From: Galeruca laticollis
Lineage: Eukaryota > Arthropoda > Insecta > Coleoptera > Chrysomelidae
Length of the DNA stretch: 64,000 nt
Reading direction: 5' to 3'
NCBI GenBank assembly: GCA_963921935.1
Contig: OY998180.1
Location: 65,878,061 to 65,942,060, forward strand
Shown: positions 23,067-34,419 of the stretch, piece after piece
Numbering within the stretch: the first letter of the stretch is position 1
Layout: each line of letters begins with the position of its first letter
Made by a program: the position numbers and the translations under genes
The notes under the pieces: model-generated
Seen by the model: only the letters and a program-made list of their open reading frames with translations
Database searches by the model: none
What the model was told of the DNA's origin: nothing

Positions 23067-23199
23067 CATGTAACGAAAAGTGACCGACGACAACGACGAC
23101 GACGACAACGACGACGACGTCATACACACAGGATTTTTTTTCTAAAAACCGTTTTTTCGGGTTGTTGTTTGGGCGGAAAAGTAATAATATCACTCGAGC

Positions 23200-25326
23200 A
23201 CGGTAGCCAAATTGCGAATAAACTGTTTATTCACAAAATCCTCGATAACAATATAGTTTGCTTGGAACTTACAAACTTCATATATTCAATAATTCGATTA
23301 TCATATATCAAGCAATCACCAATTATTTTCCAAATTCTCTAGCTGACAAAATAACAAATACTTATAATAAATTGTCTAGTGTTCTTGAAATAGATATTTT
23401 CCACCACAGCGCAGAGTTGATTAAAAAAACTACTGAAAGACTATTTTTTCCACATCTAATTTTGTATGGGTATCAATTTATATGCGTTTAATTTCCTTTG
23501 CTCCTGTTTTCTCTTTTGTTTTCTTGTATATTCACATTCACTTCTATTTGATGTAGCTAGATAATTATATTTATATTTCCATTTTCAGCTAATTTGTAAA
23601 ATTATGTGCAATTATTTGTAGATACTTTTATGAGGTTGTCCTGTTTGTATCCCAATAATAAATGAATAGATAAATAAATAAATAAATAATAAATAGATGA
23701 ATGAATAAATAAATGAATATATATTGAATAAAATGATATCAATGGATAATAATTTAATATTAACATATTAAGTTTTAGTTTTATATTGATAAATTTATTT
23801 GTTATTTAATTATTTTATTATTATTTTACCTTAGTCTTACCTTACTATTTATGAACTCACTCCTTATTTAATTATTCCTTCGGCTACTTTTATCTGTTCT
23901 TAGAGTATGATGACTCCTAATTTCAGTAGGCTTCATGGGCAAAATTAACTTAAGAAATCAACATTGCTATAATTATTTTAATGAAATTTATTTTTGTTTT
24001 AGGAAATATAGATAACTGTTCCAAGAATATAACAACTTACATTTAACTAGTTTATATATCTTTAAGAATTTAGTTGATTAAAAAAAATGATGAGACGCCT
24101 ATGATGTTTAATTTGCATAAAACATCCAACATTCAACCTTGAATATATACAACACCTGCGCATAGCAGATTTACGCTATAACTTCTTGTACTGAACAACA
24201 TTATACTTAAGAAAACTATCAAAATATATACGTTTATGATATATTATGCAGTGAGCTTCTTTTAATTTTGTAAAAACATACTTTATAATAATAAATATTA
24301 AATAGATGAACTATATGTGAAACAGTGAAGTTTGTGAATTATGAGAGTGTTTAAAATTTCTATAAACTAAATATATACAAAATACATACATTGGAAAATC
24401 AGGTAAGTGATTATAATTATTATGTAATAATTATAGGATATTATTATATAATTTTATTCTTTACGGTTCGCATATATATGGCCTTTATTATTTGAATTGT
24501 TTATTCAAATGATCATTTTGTTTCTGTTGATTGATCTTTGGATCCAAAGAGATGAAAAAATCACTAACCTGGTTTGAGAAATTCCTTTTTCTCAAAATGT
24601 CGACACTTAAGCGATGAGTCTTAAATTCTGGATACTTTAATGAAAAAGTTGAAATTGCTGTAACTTGCGGTCTCTGAACACGATAATATGGTTATCGAAA
24701 CGCGCATCAGACAGTCTAATTATCATTTTGTGATTGTTGGTGGAATGGTGGTAAATAGTATGTTTAGTACAATATTTAGGCATTGATAGCAATAATTATC
24801 CTGGAATATTCTGGATAATCAACGGCCGATCAATAGCTGAGCGTTACATGAACATTTCAAAAAAGTTTCTCCTCTGAATTATATCATCCACTCTACAACT
24901 TAGGTCGAAACCATGGTCAACATATTATGCCTTGCAATTACCAGCCATCAGAGATGTCTAAATCCACGAAAAAATCCGACTGATGCCACATTCTTCGATG
25001 GAGATGTAATTCAATAGTAGTTGTTTTTCCTCCGGACGGTCATATTTCTTTTGATATAATTTTTGATGCAGAGGTGATATTAGAAGGCAGCCATATAAAA
25101 TATTTTAGACGGCCCTCGTTAATATGCAATTTAATTTTACATATAGGGGAAGGTTACCTAAAATAGGATGCTGTGGTGAAAGGGAATACCCTCATTATTG
25201 TCTAGTAACATCCAGGGCGATCTGATATACAATTAACCTAATACTTCTCGTCAGTGTATGAGTAACCTTCAGCAGTTTTACCAAAATAGTGAAATCGCAA
25301 CGACGCTAGGTGAGTTTTTAACATAT
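23200..25326. other. No gene recognised
   Basis: AT-rich flank without convincing coding sequence or repeats apart from a short AAAT-type microsatellite at 23660-23725. It ends at the 5' LTR of the next element. Confidence 0.5.
23660..23725. repeat. AAAT/GAAT-type microsatellite
   Basis: Irregular tandem words aaat, gaat and agat over about 65 bases. Confidence 0.8.
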
Positions 25327-25811
25327 TGTTACGAACTCGCACACCGAACTAGATACTAAGTACTGTTTTGTAACTTATGTTAACGGAGTTAAAAAAATGG
25401 CGAGCGCGCCGAATTCTGAGAAGGTCTATTGGGGTTTTTTGTGACCGTTTTTATAGACATGTCCTCCGGAGATCTTTTAAGGATTGAGCCGGCATTCGAG
25501 AAATATCCCGAAATGTGATTGTTTTGTGTAAGCCGCAAACTGGAATTATCTAGAAAAAAAGGTCACTTATCTATAAAGGACCGACCAGCAGGAGAAGTTT
25601 AGTATATAAAGTGATCTCGTGATATAAACAGAGAATAATTGAATGAACAGTAGTGAAGTGTTTATATAAATTAGTTTAAGTGCATATACTGTGTATATAA
25701 TTTAAATTACTGAATAGTGTAGTGAATAAATAAATTAAGTAAGTGAACCTACCGTGTGTTTAAAGTTGATACCACCCGTTCACTGTTTAAATAAATAAGA
25801 AAAATATTACA
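25327..25811 (+). repeat. 5' LTR of the macro-domain gypsy element
   Basis: 485 bases, TG...CA, preceded by ATAT. It differs from the 3' LTR by scattered substitutions and a few short indels, so the copy is not recent. Confidence 0.92.
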
Positions 25812-25829
25812 TTGGTGTCAGGTGTGGGG
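25812..25829 (+). other. Primer-binding site
   Basis: ttggtgtcaggtgtgggg directly follows the LTR. The core tggtgtcag is complementary to a tRNA 3' end CTGACACCA, as in leucine tRNAs (inference). Confidence 0.6.
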
Positions 25830-25855
25830 TAATATAAATAAATAGCTACATCAAA

Positions 25856-26125
25856 ATGGCCAAGAGACTCAGGGACCTGAAAGTGACAGAGTTAAAGGCA
25901 GAATTTGAAGATCGTGAGTTGGAAACGTCCGGTAAAAAAAGTAAATTAGTAGAAATACTTAAAGTGGCCCTGGAAAATGACGGCTTGGAACCAGAAACAT
26001 TCAATGACGAGGCTTCCACCATAATCTCGTCAATTTCTGCCATGGACGAGAAGATTTGAACAATGAAGAACGATATTTCTGCTATGGAAGAGAAGATTTC
26101 AACTAACGTGAAGAACGATATTAAT
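25856..26125 (+). pseudogene. Gag N-terminal part with SAP domain
   Basis: An ATG at 25856 opens MAKRLRDLKVTELKAEFEDR. Residues about 8-42 match the SAP domain, a helix-extended loop-helix DNA-binding fold: LKVTELKAEFEDRELETSGK, then K..L...L. A short coiled-coil-like repeat of MKNDISAMEEKIS type follows. An in-frame TGA lies at 26057-26059 and the frame continues beyond it until the Penelope insertion at about 26131. A SAP domain at the Gag start suggests binding to AT-rich or matrix-associated chromatin (inference). Confidence 0.7.
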
Positions 26126-26130
26126 ATTTT

Positions 26131-27234
26131 AAATGAAACTCACGGTTTCTAGTTAATTCCACAATATAATAAAAATTGTTGAAAATTCTAAAAAATCGAC
26201 AATTGTTTCGATAAATCAATATCATCGTCAGAATGACAGAAGTTACATTTCATTTGATGCCTACCTGATGTTTAGTAGTTATTTTTGGCTAGACCAAGAA
26301 GGGACCTAACTTGTGATTGACTTAATATATGTTAATAGGAAAAAGAAGAAGATGTGATATTACAAATATTGAAGCTTAGATATTATTAGCCCTATGGTGA
26401 TATCCTGGATATAATTTTTCCAATTAAGTTCAGTATAACTGTGCAATGATATAGAAAACCAGGAAAACTATATCTGTTGATCTTTACAATTATCACTTAA
26501 GAAGACAGTTTATTAGTGGAGAACTCCCTAGATTCAACTGTTTATTGACAACTTCATATTGTGGGTTTCTTAAATGTCTTCTAATTCCCAATTCTTCAAG
26601 GAAATCCAGTTCTTGTTTCTTTTCACAAATATGCAGCACTTCTAGTTTTGTGTTAGGTGTCAATGAATGATTGGTGTTAAGTAGATGTTTTGCAAAACAC
26701 TAATAAACTGTCTTCTTAAGTGATAATTGTAAAGGTCAGTAGATATAGTTTTCCTGATTTTCTATATCAATGACAGTTATACTGATCTTAATTGGAAAAA
26801 TTATATCCAGGATATCACCATAGGGTTAATAATATCTAAGCTTCAATATTTGTAAACTGTCTTCTTAAGTGATAATTGTAAAGATCAGTAGATATAGTTT
26901 TCCTGGTTTTCTATATCAATGCACAGTTATACTGATCTTAATTGGAAAAATTATATCCAGGATATCACCATAGGGTTAATAATATCTAAGCTTCAATATT
27001 TGTAATATCACATCTTCTTCTTTTTTCTATTAACATATATTAAGTCAATAACAAGTTAGGTCACTTCTTAGTCTAGCCAAAAATAACTACTAAACATCAG
27101 GTAGGCATCAAATGAAATGTAACTTCTGTCATTCTGACGATGATATTGACTTATCGAAACAATTGTCAATTCTTTAGAATTTTCAACAATTTTTATTATA
27201 TTGTGGAATTAACTAGAAACCGTGAGTTACATTT
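26131..27234. mobile_element. Penelope-derived inverted repeat inserted in gag
   Basis: The left arm (26131-26703) is colinear with the Penelope 3' end at 43791-44340, including its last coding segment (ICEKKQELDFLEEL on the minus strand). The right arm (26705-27234) is the reverse complement of the first half with one internal tandem duplication. Both outer ends read aaatg(a/t)aactcacgg and its complement. Paired, inverted copies of this kind are known for Penelope-like elements. It splits the Gag frame of the gypsy element. Confidence 0.82.
26705..27003. repeat. 149-bp tandem duplication within the Penelope arm
   Basis: aaactgtcttcttaagtgat starts at 26705 and again at 26854. The two copies are about 97% alike, so the duplication happened after or shortly before insertion. 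Confidence 0.85.
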
Positions 27235-27289
27235 AAAATACAAATATGAGTAGATTCCACCAAGTAAGGGTTAGGTAGCCCCAGATAAC

Positions 27290-27850
27290 ATGATGAAATG
27301 TTTAGGCATCCAGGCCTTTATTGACGGCTTATGTGACAACGATATGAAAAAGACGCTTCGATTAGCCTATCCTAAAACATTGGGCGATGCATTGGCTGTT
27401 GCTCTTGAATATGAAGGAGCCACGATGGTCCGGGATACAACAAAAGTAGGACCATACAGGAAGAAGGTGATGATGACAGACTTGACCAGATCGTCAACTT
27501 GTTGAATGGTATGGTAGACAAAAAGACCATGAAAATCAGGTGCTGTAATTCTGGCGAGCAAGAGCATCCACGCAGTTTTTGTAAGCGTCCTACGACTCCT
27601 GCAAACCAAGAACCTCTTTAATGCAAAGCAGCCACAAAGGGCTTGCGGTACAACAAAGGTGGGACCATGCAGGAAGAAGATGATGATGACAGACTTGACC
27701 AGGTCGTCAACTTGTTGAAAGGTATGGCAGACAAGAAGCCGAAGAAGATCAAATGTCAGGAGTGTGGCGAGATAGAGCACGTACGCAGTCCGTCTAAGCG
27801 CCTCAATACTCCTGCGACCCAAGAACTCCAGTCACAAGAGAAATCAGACA
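27290..27850 (+). pseudogene. Gag C-terminal part with duplicated zinc-knuckle region
   Basis: From 27290 the frame reads QAFIDGLCDNDMKKTLRLAYPKTLGDALAVALE, the typical end of a gypsy capsid. In the neighbouring frame a segment with EEGDDDRLDQIVNLLNGM and a broken knuckle (IRCCNSGEQEHPRSFC) ends in a stop near 27619. It is followed by a second, clearly duplicated copy (EEDDDDRLDQVVNLLKGM, IKCQECGEIEHVRS) from about 27640. The repeat period is about 210 bases. Neither knuckle has all four ligands in place: the second lacks the last Cys. Confidence 0.7.
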
Positions 27851-29265
27851 ATGGCGAATACCAAGCTGATGTGAATCACCGAAAAGCCAACTCTCTGCCT
27901 AGACGGTCACGCCCTGTAGACTATGCTCACTGCAACAAGTCGAAATTTAGGGAAGCTGGAGTTTCAAGAACTACTATAGTCAACGAAGAATGGTCACCCA
28001 CCAAGATTAGAGAAGATCAGGAGAATGACCCTCACCTAAAGAAGATTCGGCAATGGAAGGAAGAAAATCGGCGACCTACATGGCAAGAAGTGACAAGATT
28101 TTCACCGACACTGAAGTCATATTGGGCTCAGTGGGACTCCCTTGTCCTGGAAGAAGGGCTGTTGAAAAGAGTCCTTGAGAACGATGATGATTCCGTGATG
28201 AGGAGACAGCTAGTTATCCCAAGAACAAGAGTAGCTGATGTACTAAAGAAGTTACACTAAAGTCCATCGGGAGGTCATCTGGGAGTGAAAAAACCCATTA
28301 CTGGATGAACAGCTCTGATGATGTGAAGGACTGGTGTAAGAAATGTAAGACTTGTGCTACGAGTAATGGACCAGATCGCAAGGGAAAGGCACCCATGGAA
28401 CAGTACAATGTTGGAAGCCCTTTTGAAAGGATTGCTTTAGATATCGCTGGACCATTTCCGACGACAGAAAATGGTGGCAAATACATACTGGTTATAATGG
28501 ATTATTACACAAAGTGGGTGGAAATTTACGCGATCCTGAATCAAGAGGCCACAACTGTCGCGGATGTATTGGTGAAAGAATTTATCAGCCGATATGGAGT
28601 GCCCTTGGAAGTTCACAGTGACCAGGGAAAAAATTATGAAGCCATCTATTCCAAGAGATTTGCGACAAGCTGGGAATGAAAAAGACCAGGACAACAGCAT
28701 TACATCCAGAGTCAGATGGAATGGTCGAAAGAATGAACAGGACAATTGGAACATACCTTTCCAAAGTAGTTTCCAGCCATCAGAGAGATTGGAACCAGTA
28801 TATTTCCCTTGGCTTATCGATCTGCCGTGAATGAGTCCACGGGTGAAGAACCTGCGAAAATTCTACTTGGACGTGAAATGAGGTTTCCTTGTGACCTGGA
28901 ATTTGGGTGTCGGCCTGGAGAAGATCCAGCAGGAGAAGACTACGTAATCCAATTGAAAAGAAGGCTGGAGGATATTCATGAATTAATTCGAACAAATCTT
29001 CAAGTTGCCAGCGGCAGAATGAAAAGTCGCTACGACACTCAGGCCACAGTATGCGGTTTTAAAGAAGGGGGCATAGTATGGTTACACAACCCGACGAGGA
29101 GAAAAGGATATTCTCCAAAATTACAAAAATCCTGGGAAGGTCCATACCTAATCAAAAAAAAGGATCAATGATGTGATATATCTCATAAGCAAGATCCCCA
29201 ACGGAAAACCAAAACCGACTAGCGCCATTCGAAGGAGGCCATGACCTAGAGAAAGGAGTAAACCA
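27850..29265 (+). pseudogene. Integrase joined to gag by an internal deletion (gypsy)
   Basis: Directly after the knuckle, the frame reads NSLPRRSRPVDYAHCNKSKF, the tether normally following RNase H; RT and RNase H are missing. Then come WDSLVLEEGLLKRVLE, VIPRTRVADVLKKLH, a stop, GGHLGVKK, and KCKTCATSNGP (Cys pair of the HHCC domain). The catalytic core has IALDIAGPFP (Asp) and GVPLEVHSDQGKN (Asp). The Glu region (28600-28800) is frameshifted. The C-terminal part (28809-29171) carries REMRFPCDLEF and the WLHNPTRRKGYSPKLQKSWEG segment, and a last frame change near 29205 leads into RLAPFEGG. Confidence 0.82.
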
Positions 29266-29275
29266 TATTCGAGAT

Positions 29276-29679
29276 GTGCCTGACCCTACCTTCGATGAAT
29301 TTATGGGCGCGTATGGAGGTACCGGGAAAGCTAGATGTGGAGTCACTTCAGAACAACGACAAGATTTGTTCACTCTTCCAGAAGATTATTCACTGGCATA
29401 CAACATCACCGCCCGTATCAAGAACGCACGAGGGTTGGCAACCGTCTTTCGAAATAAGTCCAGGCAATTAGAAAAACTTGAATACCAGATTCCAGCCCCT
29501 GGCAAAACACTGAGACTGAAACACAATTCGCGGTACATCTTCTACGTGGTAACTAAAAATGAATTTCAAGATCGATCTACCTACCGCGATGTGTGGGAAG
29601 CACTTCGAAACCTCCGAGACCATGTGTTGGAATCCAGCGTGAACAAACTGGCTATGCCTAAGATAGCGAGTAACCAGTT
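29276..29679 (+). pseudogene. Macro domain (TARG1/OARD1-like), N-terminal part, in an LTR retrotransposon
   Basis: The frame is continuous with the RLAPFEGGHDLEKG end of integrase, so this looks like a C-terminal extension of Pol. From about residue 30 (counted from the GTG at 29276) it follows a macro domain of TARG1 type: DLFTLPEDYSLAYNI (first strand and its loop), RGLATVFRNKSRQLEKL (residues 52-68, where family members have G.GIA..F...), RYIFYVVTK (86-94, with the Lys that is catalytic in TARG1), STYRDVWEALRNLRDH, and LAMPKI (125-130). The family removes ADP-ribose from proteins. The frame is cut at 29679 by the errantivirus. The Gly-rich loop after MPKI is degenerate, so activity is doubtful. 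Confidence 0.72.
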
Positions 29680-29930
29680 AATTATATTTTCGGTTTCGAA
29701 AATCAACTTTTTAAAAACATAAATTACAATTTATTTTACGTAAAAGTATAACAGTGAAAACACCGAGTTTAAAATATAACTAACAACAATGAGGTCAGAT
29801 CTCCTAATGAATGTTTATCTCGAGAATTTATAATATAAAACTGCATATTCTGCACTATCAGCGTCTGGCTGGAACAACACACCATTCATTGCAACAATGT
29901 ATCATAATGGTTTATTGTTACAATGTAACT
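29680..29930 (-). repeat. Errantivirus 3' LTR
   Basis: 251 bases; it pairs with 36903-37153. The purine-rich gagggatggata lies directly upstream in element sense (29931-29942). Confidence 0.92.
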
Positions 29931-31611
29931 TATCCATCCCTCGGAGAAGTTTTATAAGGGACGAATAAAACAGAATGATCTTCTTGTTGTGGGGATGATG
30001 TTTCTTCTTCTTCTTTTTATTTTTTAGGCTTTGGAAGCGATGTCGATACCTATAGATTATAATACCGATGCAGATGGTGATTACAATGAATACAGGGGTT
30101 GTCCAGAAGTGTGTATCGTCGGGAGGATTTTCTTCATAAGACATAGGTTGTAGGAGTTGTTGTTCTTCATGAATTCTCTGAAGTTCATTTAGATGAATTT
30201 TTTCTAAATTAATTGCTTTTGGTTTTGCTGATAGATAATTCGCAACTATCTGGATATTCGGAAGGGTGAGTGGTTCTTCGTATGTAATTTCTTTGGCGTT
30301 GTAGTAACTTTCTTCAGGTGTGTGGAATTCACATCCCAACGGTACTTCGAACAGGTAGACACCATGTATTACTTGAATGTTGCTGGTTGAACAGTGAGTT
30401 GACACTTTGGTTGGCAACGGGAAGATGCCAATGTAATGTGAGGAGGTAATTGCTTCAATTAACGTATTTTGACTTAAAACTGGAACGTAGAGGCAGCGAG
30501 CTTCTTCGTCGGAGATTCGGAGAATTTGGCTGATACAGTCTGGGGATTTGCTGTGAAACTGGAGATTAACTTTTTGACACAGATAAGTAGTGTCCAACTT
30601 TTTGCAGGCGGTTTTCGAATATTGGAAGAGTTCAGTACCTATTATCAGATAGGGTGAAGTGGGTATAATTGTGGTTAGATTTTTGGTCGGGATTGAATAC
30701 AAGTGGTAATGAGTGAATGGTTCAGAATGAAGGATTGGGAAATGCAGAATAAACACAACCATATAATTTGAAAAATAGGCATCAGTTGAAATAATATAAT
30801 ATTTTAATAAATTCTCTTCGTCAATATACAATAATTGATTCCTTTTGTAGTGTTGAAGCATTATATGGATAATGGATTTAATTTCTCCCACTTTTATAAC
30901 GCTATTATGTAGGGTGCTAATGCGAGCAAAAGAGATTGCGTTTTCTAAATCAGTTAATAACTGTATAATTAATTGTAAAGACAGATTTAGTTGATTTAGG
31001 ATATTTTGTATTTGAATGAATTTATCAAATTCGAAAACTAAGTTGTCCAGGACCAAATTTAATTTTTCTACTTTCTTAGCTATTAACTTTTGATTATTAG
31101 TTAATGAAGTAATGGTTTTATTGAAATTGTCAATCAAGTGAGTGGTTAATGAAATTTGTTGATTAAATTTCGAAATAATATTCTTTTCGTTATTTTGAAG
31201 GGATTCTATGGCTCTATCATACCTTTCGGCATCTTATTGATCAAGGTTTTCGGAAATTGCTTTTATGATGTTACCAAGGCCGTTAATTAAACCTCGTTTG
31301 GTTCTATGTGAAGGATAAATTATTTGAAATTTTCGTTGTGCTGATTGTAATTGATAGCGAACTCCATTATCGATATTTTCAAGACTGTTCCAATGTAAAG
31401 TTGTGTTTTTTGACTTCAATATAGTATTAGTTATATTTTGATAATAAAATTCTAACGTATCTAATTCTAAGGCTATAGGAGCTAGATTATAATAATGAAT
31501 AAAGTCATGTTGGTTGATTTGGACCTTTGCTGGGCCCAGATTAAGAGGAAGTATCCCTGGATTGTCTTCCAGGTTCTGGATTTTTATTTCTTGACATGTT
31601 ATCGTTGTCAA
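29902..31611 (-). pseudogene. env: Errantivirus envelope glycoprotein (baculovirus F-like)
   Basis: Two in-frame segments (31611-31237 and 31233-29902) separated by one TAA at 31234-31236. Insect errantivirus Env is a membrane-fusion protein related to baculovirus F. Visible here are a basic RTKR cleavage-type motif (about 31305-31294) followed by a Gly-rich hydrophobic stretch typical of a fusion peptide, a heptad-rich region after the stop, Cys residues of the ectodomain, a transmembrane segment near the end (VFIVITICIGIIIY), and a very basic tail ending within the LTR. The start overlaps integrase; in relatives env is made from a spliced RNA. The stop makes this copy defective. Confidence 0.82.
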
Positions 31612-33187
31612 TCTGTAATAAATTTTGTTTATTAGTTTTCGTTTTCGGTATGTGTTTAATGCTCTTTTTATGAACTGTAGTTACTGTTACTTTGTTATTA
31701 GATTTTACCGTTTTTGGGGCAAATCTAGGGAGAAGTTTGTTTCTTTTCTCAGTGGTTTTCGTGAAAATTTTGGTACTGGGTTCATAATTAGTTGGGGGAT
31801 CTCTATTTTGGTTTCTACTTTGAATAATTTTTTCTTTTCTTTGGATGGCTTTCTGATTAAGTTGTTCATATAATAATTTAGTTTTTTCGCGATGTTGTTC
31901 TGTATAATTATTCAGTAACATTTGATTTACATTTACATCAAAAGGGTCTTGAGTGTCTGAATGTCCATTTAAAATTTCAATAGGTTTTTGTTTAGTAGTG
32001 CTATGAATTGAACTATTGTATGCTAAGATAGCGTAAGGCATGTGTTCTTGAATGTCGAAAGAATTTTTATATTTTTTTCTTAACGTTCTTGAGTGTTCTA
32101 TAAGGGTAGATTGAAAACGTTCGATCATACCATTTGAAGAGGGATTATCTGGAGTTGCGTAATGAATTAATATTTTATGTGTATCCACAAATTCTTTAAC
32201 AAGTCCATTTTTAAATTCCGTAACACTATCAGATACTATCATATGTGGTACTCCATGGTGAGTAATGAATTTAAGTAGAGATTTGACTACATTTACTGCT
32301 GTAGCTCCGTCTATGGGGTATGCCTGTCCATATTTCGAAAAAGCATCAATTAAAGTCAAAAAATTTTGTCCGTTTGCTTGAAATGTGTCAACATGTATAA
32401 TTTCGAGAGGTTTTACCGGTGTTGGTGTTAACATAAATTTGGGTTTAGTAGTATGTCTGTCATATTTATTTATTTGACAATTTTCACATGAATTTATATA
32501 TTCTTCTAAGTCATTTTTAAAAGTGGGCCAATAAAATCTTTTTCGAATTTGTTGTTCGGTTTCGTTAATACCACGGTGGTTTGTTTTTCCTTCATGATAA
32601 TTTTTTAGAATGTAATTTTTGTCATTATTGTCTGTAACGTCTGAGAGTATTGTGGAACATTTAACTAAATTATATGCACTCATTTTAAAAGTGCGTTGTA
32701 ATAATGTACAAACAGATTCATAATATGTATCTGGTGAAAGATTCATAGCGTATTTTATTTTTGGTTCAACAAATTCTTTAAAGAATGTTATTATATTATC
32801 GTTTAAGTTGTCTACTCCCTTTTGAGCATGAATTCGTTTTTTACCTGGGAAAATTTCTATTATTTTTGGTTTATTTGGTCGATAATAGACAAATTCTAAT
32901 ATTATTTGGTTTTTATAGTAATTTATGGGTTTTTATGTTATTGGGATTTCCAATATAGAGTTTTCTTGGCTGCTGTGGATTGTTTCGTCATCTGATATTT
33001 CTTCCTGACTATTTCGTCGTGGTTTTTCATGGTTTTTTGTTTTTCGATTGTATGTGGACGGGGTTGATCCAAGTTTACTTGTTCTAATCTTTCTTCTATG
33101 GATGGGGTATATCTGGTATGTTTTTGTTAACAAAATCCGAGAGTCTGTCTTCAGGTGGATTGTTGTATAGAGAGGCGTTTTCGTCAT
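31541..33187 (-). pseudogene. pol: Errantivirus integrase
   Basis: After a polar linker (33187-32933) and a stop near 32933, a 401-codon frame (32746-31541) holds the zinc-binding domain (HEGKTNHRG...CENCQ), the catalytic core with IHVDTFQANG (first Asp), GVPHMIVSDSVTEFKNG (second Asp) and SSNGMIERFQSTL (Glu), followed by a basic C-terminal tail. Its last 71 bases overlap the env frame. The DDE residues are present, so the integrase itself looks complete although upstream Pol is broken. Confidence 0.85.
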
Positions 33188-33800
33188 CAGGAGCTTCTAA
33201 TCTTCTGTTAACTTCTTCGACATATTTCGCTAAGTCGTATAACTCTTTTGTATGTATTTCAAGTCTTGAAAAGGCATCGGCGTTTGTATTTGATTTTCCT
33301 TTTTTGTAAACAATCTCATAATCATATTCTTCTAACTTCAGTCTCCATCTTATAAGTTTAGAGTTTGGTTCTTTCAAGCTGAATAACCACTGTAGCGGTT
33401 TATGATCTGATAAAATTTTGAATTTCCTTCCAAATAAATGAGGTCTGAAATATTTTACTGCCCATACTATAGCAAGCATTTCTTTTTCGATGGTTGAATA
33501 GTTTTGTTCCGAATCGTTTAACGTTCTGGATGCAAACGCGGTTGGTTTATCTTTGCCAATTGGTCCATGCGAAAGTATTGCACCAATTGCAAAATTACTG
33601 GCATCAGTTGTTAAATTGAAGGGTTGTGTCAAATCGGGGTATTGAAGTAAGGGTTCATTTACAAGAAGATTTTTACAAGTTTCAAAACATTCAATAAATT
33701 TAGGAGTATGTTCAATTTTAGCATTCTTTTTCAAACAGGTGGTTAATGGTTTTGTGATTCGCGCAAAATCTTGGATAAATTTCCTGTAATAACCAAGCAA
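33096..33800 (-). pseudogene. pol: Errantivirus RNase H
   Basis: It starts in the RT thumb (GYYRKFIQDFARITKPLT), then FNLTTDASNFAIGAIL (first Asp of RNase H), AFASRTLN, YSTIEKEMLAIVWAVKYFRPHL (Glu), FKILSDHKPLQWL (Asp), and VYKKGKSNTNADAFSR, the tether to integrase. It is in frame with the protease segment but not with the RT core or integrase, which points to insertions or deletions near 33790 and 33100. Confidence 0.85.
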
Positions 33801-34419
33801 GAAGTCCTAGAAATGATTTAATTTGTTTAGTTGTTTTTGGTATCGGAAAATTTTTGATTGCTATGATTTTATCGGGGTTTGGTCTAATTCCATCAGGAGT
33901 TATTATATGTCCGAGAAAAGCGATTTCTTTTTTTAGAAATTCTGATTTATCGAGTTGTATTTTCAGATTAGAATCTTTAAGTCTTTGAAATACTTTCGAT
34001 ATGTTTACCAAATGTTCTTGCAATGAGGTTGAAACGATTATAATATCGTCCATATATACAAGGCATATAAATCCTTGTAGTCCTCTTAGAATATTATCCA
34101 TCACGCTCTGGAACGTGGATGGACTATTTTTTAATACAAACGGCATTCGAACATATTCATAGTGACCATGTTCTACTGTAAATGCCGTTTTTGGAATGTC
34201 CTCTTCGGCAATTTCTATTTGATGAAACCCACTGGCCAGGTCAAGTGTCGTAAAGTATTGGCATCTGCCTAATTTGTCAAGTAAATCAGAAATATTTGGT
34301 ATGGGATATTTGTCGTCTATGGTTTTTTCGTTTAATTTTCGATAATCTACGACAATTCTCCATTTAGTTTTACCTGAGGCGTCGGGCTTCTTTTGTACAA
34401 CCAAATTGGCGAAGGCCAC
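33718..34419 (-). pseudogene. pol: Errantivirus reverse transcriptase core
   Basis: 233 codons with WRIVVDYRKLNEKT, FTTLDLASGFHQIEI (first catalytic Asp), the MPFVLKNSPSTFQ block in which the usual Gly is Val, VYMDDIIIVS with catalytic YMDD at residues 122-125, and FLGHIITPDGIRPNP. The reading frame differs from those on both sides, with overlaps at about 34410 and 33790, so at least two frameshifts break Pol. Confidence 0.85.

Larger units (their letters stand above)
21498..23190. repeat. Foldback element built of 173-bp units in opposite orientations
   Basis: A head-to-head palindromic block. On the left an outer end of about 38 bases (from 21619, ggtttttagaaaaaaa then tcctgtgtgtatgtcgtcgtc) precedes three direct units. 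The same end reappears inverted at 22201-22235 and again at the right (23116-23152). After the central copy come about four and a half units in the opposite orientation. The sequence acttttccgccc occurs just outside at 21500, in the middle at 22248 and, inverted, at 23172. GTC/GAC microsatellites lie beside the outer ends (21648-21670, 23086-23119). Long reading frames here are repeat artefacts. The architecture resembles foldback/Galileo-type elements or two nested MITEs. Confidence 0.85.

Noticed and set aside
21640..23130. CRISPR-like array
   Set aside because: Repeat units are 173 bp, contiguous and without spacers, in a eukaryotic transposon context.
22995..23342. Open frames with poly-Val or poly-Arg runs
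   Set aside because: They arise from the GAC/GTC microsatellite and the foldback units, not from a gene.
27367..27822. 151-codon minus-strand frame
   Set aside because: Antisense of the duplicated Gag knuckle region; the repeated residues reflect the DNA duplication.
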